This document shows, piece by piece, positions 7,593 through 15,008 of a stretch of DNA of 33,892 nucleotides (position 1 is its first letter; each line of letters starts with the position of its first letter). Under the pieces are notes generated by a model, which saw only the letters and a program-made list of their open reading frames with translations, made no database searches and was not told the DNA's origin. The stretch is from contig JBCCMQ010000026.1 in NCBI GenBank assembly GCA_039026235.1, forward strand, positions 1 through 33,892, written 5' to 3'. Both the position numbers and the translations under genes were made by a program. Source of the stretch: JBCCMQ01 sp039026235 (GTDB taxonomy: Bacteria; Pseudomonadota; Alphaproteobacteria; Rhodobacterales; Rhodobacteraceae).

Positions 7593-9782
7593 TCAGAAGA
7601 AGCTTTGGGGATCGATATCGACGGCAAGCCGCAGGTTGCCGGACAATCGCACCTGACCGATCCATTCGACCAGCGCACGCTGAAGCGGTGCGCTGCGTGC
7701 GGCCTTGACCAGAAGCCGGACGCGATGTCGGCCTCGGATCCGCGCTATGGGCGCTGGCGCGGGTCCGAAGACCTGAGCGCCAATCCGATGCAGCGGCGCT
7801 GCTTGCCTGACAAGTGCCAAGCCAAGATCGAAGACGGCCGCAGCCTCAGAGCCGGAGAGAATGATGCCCGCAAGGCGTCCAAAGGGTGGCATTGCCGCGG
7901 CCCTGCGTTCCGCCGCTTCGGCAGCCCAGAACCGTTCTTCGTCACCGCTTAGGATCGCGGCGATCACCGGATGTTGCGGCTGATACGTCTGCAGAAGGGC
8001 GCGGCCTCCTTGCCCGACGCGACCGGCCCTGCCGGCCACCTGCCGCATCAGCTGAAAAGTTCGTTCAGCCGCACGCAGGTCAGACCCCTGCAGGCTAAGA
8101 TCGGCATCTATCACCCCCACCAGTTTCAACAGAGGGAAGTTATGGCCTTTCGCGACGATCTGGGTGCCTATGATGATATCGGCGGCGCCATCAGCAATCG
8201 CCTCGATTTCGCTCTTCAGCGCGCGCGCACTGCCGAAAAGGTCCGAAGACAAGACCCGGGTGCGTGCCTCGGGGAAAAGCTCTGCCACCTCTTCAGCGAG
8301 ACGCTCGACACCCGGGCCGATCGGCGCCATGCGGCCCTCGGCACCGCAGGACGGACAAGCCGTTGGTACGGGTTTGGAGGCGCCGCATTGGTGGCACATC
8401 AGTCGCTTTAGAAACCGGTGTTCGACCATGCGGGCATCGCATGTATCGCATCCGATCTGGTGCCCGCAGGCCCGGCACAAGGTGATCGGGGCATAGCCAC
8501 GGCGGTTCAGGAATAAGAGTGCCTGGGCGTTTTCATCCAGCATCGCTCGGACCTGCCGTTCCAGCGTCGGAGAAATCCAGCGCGTTGAGGCGACATCTTC
8601 TTCGCGCATATCTATGGTTGTCACATCGGGCAGCGAGGCTGCTCCAAAGCGGTCCGTCAACCGAAGACGAGCATATTTTCCGGCCTCAGCATTCGACCAG
8701 CTTTCCAGCGAAGGGGTGGCCGAAGCCAGGACCACCTGAATGCGCGCAAGCGAGGCCCGTAAAACCGCCATATCACGGGCACTGTAAAGCACCCCGTCTT
8801 CTTGCTTGTAGGACGTGTCATGTTCTTCATCGACGACGATCAGCCCCAGATTTCGAAACGGAAGAAACAGGGCCGACCGAGCGCCCACGACCAGTTGAAG
8901 ACCACCTTCACCAGCCATCCGCCAAACCCGGCGGCGTTCTGTCATGGTCACGCCGGAATGCCATTCGGCGGGGCGCGCGCCAAAGCGCGCTTCAACACGG
9001 TTCAGAAACTCTGCGCTCAGCGCGATCTCAGGCAACAGAACCAGCGCCTGACGACCCGCGCGCAGACATTCGGCGACGGCCTCAAGGTAGACTTCGGTTT
9101 TACCGGATCCGGTGACACCCTGAAGAAGGGTTGGGCGAAAATCGTCCGCCCGCTGGTCCGCGCGCAATGCGGTTGCTGCCTCACCCTGCGCGGCCGTAAG
9201 GTCACGCCCGCCTCGGTCCGGATGAAGTACTGGCAAGGCCAGGTCCCGCGGGCTGGCTTCTTCGCGAACGGCGCCTTGGGTGACGAGGCCCTTGATCACA
9301 CTGGTCGAAACGCCCGCCGACTGGGCGAGTTCTTGGAGTGTCAGGGACAGCCCGCCGATGTCTTTCAGGACATCGAGCACACGGTTGCGGGCCGCCGTTA
9401 CCCGATCGACCTTCCCGGTCCCCAGACGGTAGATCTTGCGCATCGATGGCGGATCACCAAGCCCCGGTGCCCGGGTTGCCAGTCGCAGCATCGCTGGCAT
9501 TGGCGTGACCGTGTAGGCGGCCGCGCGTTCGAGAAATTCGCGCATGTCCGGGCCAAGAGGCACCGCGTCCAGAACCCGAAACGCTGGGCGCACCTTGGCT
9601 CTGTCAAAATCACCCATTCCCGGCCCCCAGACCACGCCGATCACCCTGCGCGGCCCAAGCGGCACCTCAAGAAAATCGCCCACACCGCAGCCACCTGGCG
9701 GCGCCCGGTAGTCGAGCGTCCGGTCCAGGGGCTGCGCGGTCAGAACCGCAACAAGCGCATCTTGTTCAAATTCCGCAGGCAC
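7593..9782 (-). CDS. priA: Primosomal protein N' (replication restart helicase PriA)
   Basis: Superfamily 2 3'-5' DNA helicase that reloads replication forks at recombination intermediates and stalled forks. The protein has 729 residues. Walker A GVTGSGKT is at 222-229 and the DEEH box at 318-321. All eight zinc-binding cysteines are present at 436, 439, 445, 448, 463, 466, 476 and 479. The N-terminal DNA-binding domain begins with LTAQPLDRTLDYRAP. It starts 7 bases after the LysE-type gene and is functionally linked to nearby ruvCAB and xerC. Confidence 0.97.
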   Translation of the reverse strand: MPAEFEQDALVAVLTAQPLDRTLDYRAPPGGCGVGDFLEVPLGPRRVIGVVWGPGMGDFDRAKVRPAFRVLDAVPLGPDMREFLERAAAYTVTPMPAMLRLATRAPGLGDPPSMRKIYRLGTGKVDRVTAARNRVLDVLKDIGGLSLTLQELAQSAGVSTSVIKGLVTQGAVREEASPRDLALPVLHPDRGGRDLTAAQGEAATALRADQRADDFRPTLLQGVTGSGKTEVYLEAVAECLRAGRQALVLLPEIALSAEFLNRVEARFGARPAEWHSGVTMTERRRVWRMAGEGGLQLVVGARSALFLPFRNLGLIVVDEEHDTSYKQEDGVLYSARDMAVLRASLARIQVVLASATPSLESWSNAEAGKYARLRLTDRFGAASLPDVTTIDMREEDVASTRWISPTLERQVRAMLDENAQALLFLNRRGYAPITLCRACGHQIGCDTCDARMVEHRFLKRLMCHQCGASKPVPTACPSCGAEGRMAPIGPGVERLAEEVAELFPEARTRVLSSDLFGSARALKSEIEAIADGAADIIIGTQIVAKGHNFPLLKLVGVIDADLSLQGSDLRAAERTFQLMRQVAGRAGRVGQGGRALLQTYQPQHPVIAAILSGDEERFWAAEAAERRAAAMPPFGRLAGIILSGSEAAAVFDLGLALVRQAAPLHRIGAQVFGPAPAPIARIRGRHRVRLLVKAARSAPLQRALVEWIGQVRLSGNLRLAVDIDPQSFF

Positions 9783-9789
9783 CGGGTCT

Positions 9790-10422
9790 TCAGGCGGATG
9801 CGCGTCGAAATGAGGCCGTTATGATTCCCATTGTGATTAGCGCGCCTCCGCCAGCACGCGTCAGCCAGGGAATTACAGCAGGCGCACCAATGACCAAACG
9901 CAGTCTGGCAGCCAGAAAAGCGTAGGCCAAAGCGTTCATCGCGCCAAGAGCCACGAACGTCACCGTCAAAATTACCGCCTGCATTGCAAGGGGACGCGCC
10001 GGGTCAATGAACTGCGGAAGAAACGCCACAAAGAACCCGATCGATTTTGGGTTTAGGACCGTTACCATCGCCGCATTTCGGCATGCTTCCAAAGGTGAAA
10101 GACCGCGCGCCGCTGCCGGGGCGTCCGCGTGGGATCTTCCGGCGCTGCGGATCATCCGGATGCCCAGCCAGACAAGATAAGCCGCACCCGCCCATTTGAG
10201 AACCAGAAACGCCGTAGCCGAGGCGAGCGCCACAGCCCCGAGACCTACCAAGGCGGCCGAGATCGCGACCAAGTCGCCCAGCGCGACGCCCAGCGCCGTC
10301 GGCACCGCGACCCGGCGCCCTGCCCCAAGCGCATAGCCCATGACCAAAAGCACCGTGGGACCCGGGACCATCAGAAGGGCAGTCGATGCGGCCACGAAGG
10401 CCAACCAGATATTTATGTCCAT
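9790..10422 (-). CDS. LysE/RhtB family amino-acid exporter
   Basis: A 210-residue inner-membrane protein with about six hydrophobic helices. It has the family N-terminal motif VPGPTVLLVMGYALGAGRR near residues 19-37 and the second-half motif NPKSIGFFVAFLPQF (about 125-139). These mark the LysE/RhtB translocators, which export amino acids or derivatives such as homoserine lactone; the substrate here is not evident. A GAGGA ribosome site is 8 bases before the ATG. It is first in a minus-strand run with priA and is divergent from fsa with a 92-base gap. Confidence 0.92.
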   Translation of the reverse strand: MDINIWLAFVAASTALLMVPGPTVLLVMGYALGAGRRVAVPTALGVALGDLVAISAALVGLGAVALASATAFLVLKWAGAAYLVWLGIRMIRSAGRSHADAPAAARGLSPLEACRNAAMVTVLNPKSIGFFVAFLPQFIDPARPLAMQAVILTVTFVALGAMNALAYAFLAARLRLVIGAPAVIPWLTRAGGGALITMGIITASFRRASA

Positions 10423-10514
10423 GGGATCCTCATTCTGGCTTTCGGGGGTTCAGACCCGCGGCTGTCTGCGCTATCAGTGCCCGCGCACCATCTCCGACAC
10501 CAGTGGAGCTTTCC

Positions 10515-11168
10515 ATGAAATTCTTTGTAGACACCGCGGAAATCGATGCAATCCGCGAACTCAACGATCTCGGCATGGTCGACGGCGTGACCACGAACCC
10601 GTCGCTGATCATGAAATCGGGACGCGACATTCGCGAAGTGACCAAAGAGATCTGTGACATGGTCGATGGTCCGGTCAGCGCCGAAACCGTTGCCACCGAC
10701 GCAGACGGTATGATTGACGAAGGCCATGAGCTTGCAAAAATCGCACCCAATGTAACGATCAAGGTGCCGCTGACCTGGGCCGGACTGAAGGCCTGCAAGG
10801 TTCTGAGCGGCGAAGGCCACATGGTCAACGTCACGCTGTGTTTCTCTCTGAACCAGGCGCTGTTGGCCGCCAAGGCGGGGGCAACCTTCATATCGCCATT
10901 CATCGGTCGGCTGGACGATATCAATCTGGACGGGATGGAACTGATCCAGGATATCCGCATGATCTACGACAATTACGGGTTCGAGACCGAGATACTGGCG
11001 GCCTCGATCCGCTCCGTCAACCATATCGCCGAGGCCGCGCGGATCGGTGCAGATGTGATCACCGCGCCACCCGATGTGATAAAAAAGATGGCCAGCCACC
11101 CACTGACCGACAAAGGGCTGGACGCGTTCCTTAAGGACTGGGAAAAGACGGGGCAGAAAATCCTGTAA
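10515..11168 (+). CDS. fsa: Fructose-6-phosphate aldolase / small transaldolase
   Basis: Class I aldolase of the small transaldolase (TalC/Fsa) family, 217 residues like E. coli FsaA. It has the N-terminal MKFFVDTAEIDAI, the GVTTNPSL motif (24-31) and the Schiff-base lysine K83 in TIKVPLTWAG, with AASIRS further on. Family enzymes act as either transaldolase or fructose-6-phosphate aldolase; sequence by eye does not settle which. GTGGAG precedes the ATG; 43 in-frame codons further upstream are rejected because they extend through the promoter region and lack similarity. Confidence 0.93.
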   Translation: MKFFVDTAEIDAIRELNDLGMVDGVTTNPSLIMKSGRDIREVTKEICDMVDGPVSAETVATDADGMIDEGHELAKIAPNVTIKVPLTWAGLKACKVLSGEGHMVNVTLCFSLNQALLAAKAGATFISPFIGRLDDINLDGMELIQDIRMIYDNYGFETEILAASIRSVNHIAEAARIGADVITAPPDVIKKMASHPLTDKGLDAFLKDWEKTGQKIL

Positions 11169-11218
11169 GCGCCGTACCGCAAGCGGCCGAGGGTCGTACA
11201 ACCGGGGGCAATGGAATT

Positions 11219-11932
11219 ATGGCCGAAGGTGCAAGCGGAAAGCTGAAAATCGATCCGCGCGTGCGGGATTCGATCCTGTCCGATCCCGAGATCATTCTGT
11301 CGGACCGCGACATGATGCGTGCGCTCAGCGCCGCAAATGCCCAGGGCATGGGCGGCAACGTGGTCGACATTCGCGGCATCGCAATCGAACGACTGGAATC
11401 TCGGCTGAAACGGCTGGAAGACACCCACCGTTCGGTCATCGCAGCCGCGTATGAGAATCTGGCCGGAACGAACGTCATTCACCGGGCCATCCTCAAGCTT
11501 CTGGACCCGGCGCGGTTCGAAGAGTTTCTGGCCTCTTTGACCACGGATGTGGCCGATGCATTGCGCGTTGATGCTGTGCGCCTGGTGCTTGAAACACTGC
11601 AGGGCCCGGAAAATGTGGGTCTGTCGGAACTCAGCCCGGCGCTGCTGACCCGCGCGCCCGGCTTTGTCGATGCTTACATGCACCAGCGTGGCCAGCCGCG
11701 ACGCGTTATCCTGCGCCAACTGCGGCCCGAAACTGACGACATCTACGGCGAGAAATCCGACTGGATCAGGTCCGAGGCCTGTATGCGGCTCGATTTCGGC
11801 AACGGCCGCCTTCCGGGGCTTTTGTTGTTGGGCTCAGAGGATCCGCACCAATTCAAGCCGGGTCAGGGCACCGATCTGCTGACTGTCTTTGCGGACGTCT
11901 TCGAACGGTGCATGAAACGCTGGCTAAGCTGA
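11219..11932 (+). CDS. DUF484 family protein (upstream partner of xerC)
   Basis: This 237-residue protein resembles the DUF484 family, which in E. coli (yigA) also precedes xerC. The order is an N-terminal helical region with ILSDPEIILSDRDMM, a coiled-coil-like stretch ERLESRLKRLEDTHRSV (about 60-76), then a GAF-like domain ending in FADVFERCMKRWLS. The pattern PEIILSDRDMM...VVDIRG is characteristic. Function is not established in the family. It lies 50 bases after fsa, and its end overlaps the xerC start by 25 bases, so the two are translated from one mRNA. Confidence 0.87.
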   Translation: MAEGASGKLKIDPRVRDSILSDPEIILSDRDMMRALSAANAQGMGGNVVDIRGIAIERLESRLKRLEDTHRSVIAAAYENLAGTNVIHRAILKLLDPARFEEFLASLTTDVADALRVDAVRLVLETLQGPENVGLSELSPALLTRAPGFVDAYMHQRGQPRRVILRQLRPETDDIYGEKSDWIRSEACMRLDFGNGRLPGLLLLGSEDPHQFKPGQGTDLLTVFADVFERCMKRWLS

Positions 11933-12852
11933 CCGCGATATCACCCGGCGCCAGTGCGGCGCTTGAAGACTGGCTTGCGCACCTGAGCGCCCTTGACGGC
12001 GCGGCCGGCCATACACTGACCGCCTACCGACGCGATGTGGCCGGCTTTCTGTCCTTCATCGGCGATCATTTGGGCGGCGCGGCAGGCACCCGTGCCCTGG
12101 CCGGGCTGGGGCTGTCAGACATGCGGGCCTGGATGGCCTATGAACGGCAGCGCGGCATCAGTGCGCGCAGCCTTGCCCGCAGCCTTTCAGCGGTAAAGTC
12201 GTTTCTGGCCTGGATCGCGCGCCGGGACGGGTTCGACCCGAGTGCGGCGCTTTCGGTGCGAACGCCCAAGTACAAAAAGAAGCTGCCGAGGCCCCTGTCG
12301 GAGGACGCGGCCCAATCAATGCTGGATACAGTGTCCGCGCTAGCGGATGAGCCCTGGGTCGCGGCGCGCGATGTGGCGGTGGTGACGCTGCTTTACGGCT
12401 GCGGGCTGCGCATATCCGAGGCCTTGGGGCTGACAGGTGCCGACGCACCTCTGGGATCCAGCCTGCGGGTTCTGGGCAAGGGCGGCAAGGAACGGATCGT
12501 GCCCGTCCTGCCAGCGGCGCGCGATGCCGTGGCCGATTACCAGACACGATGCCCGTTCGAGTTAACGGGTCACCGTCCGCTTTTTCGCGGCGTGCGCGGC
12601 CGCGCGCTTAACCCGCGACAGGTGGCGAAATCGGTTGAGGCCGCCCGCACCCAGCTTGGCCTTCCGGCATCGGCAACACCACATGCTTTCCGCCATAGCT
12701 TTGCCACCCACCTGCTCAGCCGTGGTGGCGACCTGCGCGCAATCCAGGAACTTCTGGGACACGCCAGTTTGTCGACAACCGAAGCTTACACATCAGTCGA
12801 TGCAGCCCGCCTGATGGCCGTGTACGAGGCCGCCCACCCCCGCGCGCGTTAA
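11908..12852 (+). CDS. xerC: Tyrosine recombinase XerC
   Basis: Site-specific recombinase that with XerD resolves chromosome dimers at dif. It has 314 residues. The N-terminal SAM-like core-binding domain is about 15-110. The catalytic set is complete: R168 in GCGLRISEAL, K191/K194 in GKGGKER, H259 and R262 in HAFRHSFATHLL, H285 in ELLGHASLSTT and the nucleophile Y294. The conserved chromosomal DUF484 neighbour, and no attachment-site or phage genes, favour XerC over a phage integrase. Its start overlaps the DUF484 gene. Confidence 0.95.
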   Translation: MHETLAKLTAISPGASAALEDWLAHLSALDGAAGHTLTAYRRDVAGFLSFIGDHLGGAAGTRALAGLGLSDMRAWMAYERQRGISARSLARSLSAVKSFLAWIARRDGFDPSAALSVRTPKYKKKLPRPLSEDAAQSMLDTVSALADEPWVAARDVAVVTLLYGCGLRISEALGLTGADAPLGSSLRVLGKGGKERIVPVLPAARDAVADYQTRCPFELTGHRPLFRGVRGRALNPRQVAKSVEAARTQLGLPASATPHAFRHSFATHLLSRGGDLRAIQELLGHASLSTTEAYTSVDAARLMAVYEAAHPRAR

Positions 12853-12899
12853 CGAAGCTTGCGTGCTGGCGCGTCACCGGACTGGATTTTCGGCACCGG

Positions 12900-13619
12900 A
12901 TGGGACATGTCAGTTCAATGACCAACATCCGATCAGCGCCCATCAAACGCGCCTTTTCTGTCCACCTGCTGACGGCAACCGGAGCTATCTTTGCCATGCT
13001 GGCAATGCTGGCGGCCAGTCAGGCGCGTTGGGACGTAATGTTCCTGTGGCTGGTCATTGCCTTCGCCGTTGACGGTATCGACGGCCCGCTTGCTCGCAAA
13101 TATGACGTCAAGGCCAATGCGCCGCGTTACGACGGGGCGCTGCTGGACCTGATAATCGACTATCTGACGTATGTTTTCATCCCGGCATATGCATTCTTTG
13201 TGTCAGACCTGCTTCCCGGGTGGGCAGGATGGGTCGGAACGATCACCATCATCTTTGCCTCGGCGCTTTACTTTTCCGATACGCGGATGAAGACCACGGA
13301 CAATTCCTTCCAGGGATTTCCCGGCTGCTGGAACATGGCCGTACTGGTGCTGTTTGCGCTGCAACCGCCCGCTTCGGTGACATTTGCCATCATCCTCGTT
13401 CTGACCGTCGCGATGCTTTTGCCGATCAAGTTTATCCATCCCGTCCGAACTGCGCGCTGGCGGTGGGTGTCGCTGCCGATGGTGGCGCTTTGGACGATTT
13501 CGGCAGCGGGAGCTGCCTGGGGGAATTTCGCGCCCGAGACATGGGCCAACTGGGGCCTTATCGCGTCGAGCCTCTATCTTTGTCTTGCGGGCGCAGCCCA
13601 GCAGCTTCTGGGGCGCTAG
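12900..13619 (+). CDS. pcs: Phosphatidylcholine synthase
   Basis: Integral membrane CDP-alcohol phosphatidyltransferase that condenses CDP-diacylglycerol with choline to make phosphatidylcholine. The 239-residue protein has several hydrophobic helices and the family's metal site: D58 G59, D61 G62 P L A R66, G79, D83 and D87, followed by IDYLTYVFIPAYAF, a Pcs hallmark. The spacing between AR and G is 12 residues, as in bacterial Pcs enzymes. A second in-frame Met at residue 7 (12918) could be the start. It converges on ogt; both stop codons share one CTAG. Confidence 0.94.
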   Translation: MGHVSSMTNIRSAPIKRAFSVHLLTATGAIFAMLAMLAASQARWDVMFLWLVIAFAVDGIDGPLARKYDVKANAPRYDGALLDLIIDYLTYVFIPAYAFFVSDLLPGWAGWVGTITIIFASALYFSDTRMKTTDNSFQGFPGCWNMAVLVLFALQPPASVTFAIILVLTVAMLLPIKFIHPVRTARWRWVSLPMVALWTISAAGAAWGNFAPETWANWGLIASSLYLCLAGAAQQLLGR

Positions 13620-14071
13620 ATCAACAGCCCGGCGGCCCCTTCGTGGCGCAAGAGCGCCACTTTGGTCTCGATGCCCGTTCCCCCGGAAAACCCACCAAGC
13701 CCATTTGCACCCAGAACCCTGTGGCAAGGGACAATGACCGGTATAGGGTTGGCGCCACATGCCTGACCGATCGCCTGGGCGCTTACCCCGAGCTGCTGTG
13801 CAATATCCCCGTAGGTGAGCGTGTCGCCAAAACGTATCGCCAGCAAGGCGTCCCGAAATTCCGCCGCGAACTGCGATGTTGGCTTAGAAAGAGGGACGGT
13901 GAACTCTTTGGTCTTGCCTTCGAAGTATGCCGTTATTTCCGCTATAGCTTTGGATAGGACCGGGGCTGATCCGGGATGTTGCGGCCTGCCCCATTCGGTC
14001 CTTTTGATCACGCCGTCTTCTTCCGTCACGGTGATCATCCCAACCGGGGTGTCGATGGCCGCTTGCCTCAT
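13616..14071 (-). CDS. ogt: Methylated-DNA--protein-cysteine methyltransferase (Ogt type)
   Basis: Suicide repair protein that removes alkyl groups from O6-alkylguanine onto its own cysteine. At 151 residues it is a standalone Ogt/MGMT. The active-site PCHRV places the nucleophile at C116, with the helix-turn-helix TYGDIAQQLGVSAQAIGQA (87-105) and GANPIPVIVPCHRVLG around it. Its ATG overlaps the stop of the DUF3253 gene as ATGA (14068-14071), implying translation as a pair. Its stop overlaps the convergent pcs stop. Confidence 0.95.
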   Translation of the reverse strand: MRQAAIDTPVGMITVTEEDGVIKRTEWGRPQHPGSAPVLSKAIAEITAYFEGKTKEFTVPLSKPTSQFAAEFRDALLAIRFGDTLTYGDIAQQLGVSAQAIGQACGANPIPVIVPCHRVLGANGLGGFSGGTGIETKVALLRHEGAAGLLI

Positions 14072-14298
14072 GCGCGCCTCAGCCGGATCGGCCCCCGTGC
14101 CAGAATCGGATCGACCGTGGCACCCCGTTGGGTAGCCTTTAGGCCCAGATCTGCGGCAACCCGGCGTATATCACCCATGAGCGGCCGCCAGTCTTCCGCG
14201 AGATCGCGGGCGACCTCGGACGGGCAAAAGCTGCTACCAATGCGCTGATCCGCAAAGCGTATTAAAGCAGCTGCAATGTCTTGGTCCGTCGGTAGCAT
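14068..14298 (-). CDS. DUF3253 family small protein
   Basis: A 76-residue protein matching the DUF3253 pattern: FCPSEVARDLAEDWRPLMGD followed by VRRVAADLGL-like helices, KATQRGATVDP and GPIRLRRA at the end. It looks like a small winged-helix-type DNA-binding fold, but its biochemical role is unknown. It overlaps ogt by four bases; this repeated pairing with a DNA-repair gene suggests, without proving, a related role. The upstream 136 bases to the divergent HdeD-like gene should hold both promoters. Confidence 0.85.
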   Translation of the reverse strand: MLPTDQDIAAALIRFADQRIGSSFCPSEVARDLAEDWRPLMGDIRRVAADLGLKATQRGATVDPILARGPIRLRRA

Positions 14299-14434
14299 AT
14301 TCCAAGACTAGGCTGGGACGGCGTCGCATCAAACCCTGCCAAGGTCCGAAATGCTTGCGAAAAACGCAATTCTCGGTCACCTATTCGCCGATTGCGTGCA
14401 AAGACACGTGCCCTGCACACAATGGGAGGATCTC

Positions 14435-14965
14435 ATGACCAACCGCGTCCTTTGGTTCATTGTGGGTTTATTGTCGATCATTGGCGGCACCTTTGCTTTG
14501 GCCAACCCGATTGCAGCAACTCTTGCCGCAACCGCCATCGCGGCCTGGATGTTCATCATCGTCGGCGTACTTCAGATCATCGGCGGATTCCGACAGGGCG
14601 GCGTGGGCGCCAAAATTTGGACGGTTCTGCTGGGCCTTCTGGGCATATTCGTGGGCGTTTCGATCCTGCAGCATCCGCTGGCCGGAATGGTGGCGCTGAC
14701 CACGGTGGTCGCGGTGACCTTCCTGGTTGCCGGCCTGTTCAAAGTGGTGCTCAGCTTTTCGCTGGAAGAGCGGCGGTTTTTCTGGGTCTTTCTTCTGTCC
14801 GGTGTCGTGTCGGTGGGGCTGGCGGTGATGATATTTTCCAACTTTCCGCAATCGGCGGCGGTCATGCTGGGAATACTTCTTGGTATCGACCTGATCTCAA
14901 ACGGCGTGGTGATTGTCGCCCTAGGGCTCAGCACGCCTGATCAAGCAGCCGAAGGAACCGCCTGA
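14435..14965 (+). CDS. HdeD-like (DUF308) membrane protein
   Basis: A 176-residue inner-membrane protein of the HdeD/DUF308 type, made of three helix pairs with repeated small-residue-rich segments such as LWFIVGLLSIIGGTFALANP, WMFIIVGVLQIIGGF and VLLGLLGIFVGVSIL. E. coli HdeD is an acid-stress membrane protein; the role here is not defined. The ATG follows a GGGAGGA site at 14424-14430, which rules out an upstream in-frame ATG at 14351. It is convergent with ileS; the 43-base gap has a 7-base-stem hairpin (14977-14993) with no U tract. Confidence 0.88.
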   Translation: MTNRVLWFIVGLLSIIGGTFALANPIAATLAATAIAAWMFIIVGVLQIIGGFRQGGVGAKIWTVLLGLLGIFVGVSILQHPLAGMVALTTVVAVTFLVAGLFKVVLSFSLEERRFFWVFLLSGVVSVGLAVMIFSNFPQSAAVMLGILLGIDLISNGVVIVALGLSTPDQAAEGTA

Positions 14966-15008
14966 CCACGCGATCTGCTTTGCGAAGCGAAGCCGGCCGA
15001 CCCCGGGT

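Noticed and set aside
8802..9824. 340-codon plus-strand open frame opposite priA
   Set aside because: Antisense to priA, which has all catalytic motifs; the translation is rich in Arg/Pro/His and typical of a GC-rich shadow.
11908..12852. Phage or integron integrase
   Set aside because: The DUF484 partner and housekeeping context fit chromosomal XerC; no attachment site, cassette or phage gene is nearby.
14977..14993. Terminator between the HdeD-like gene and ileS
   Set aside because: Seven-pair stem including one G-U pair, with no U run on either strand.
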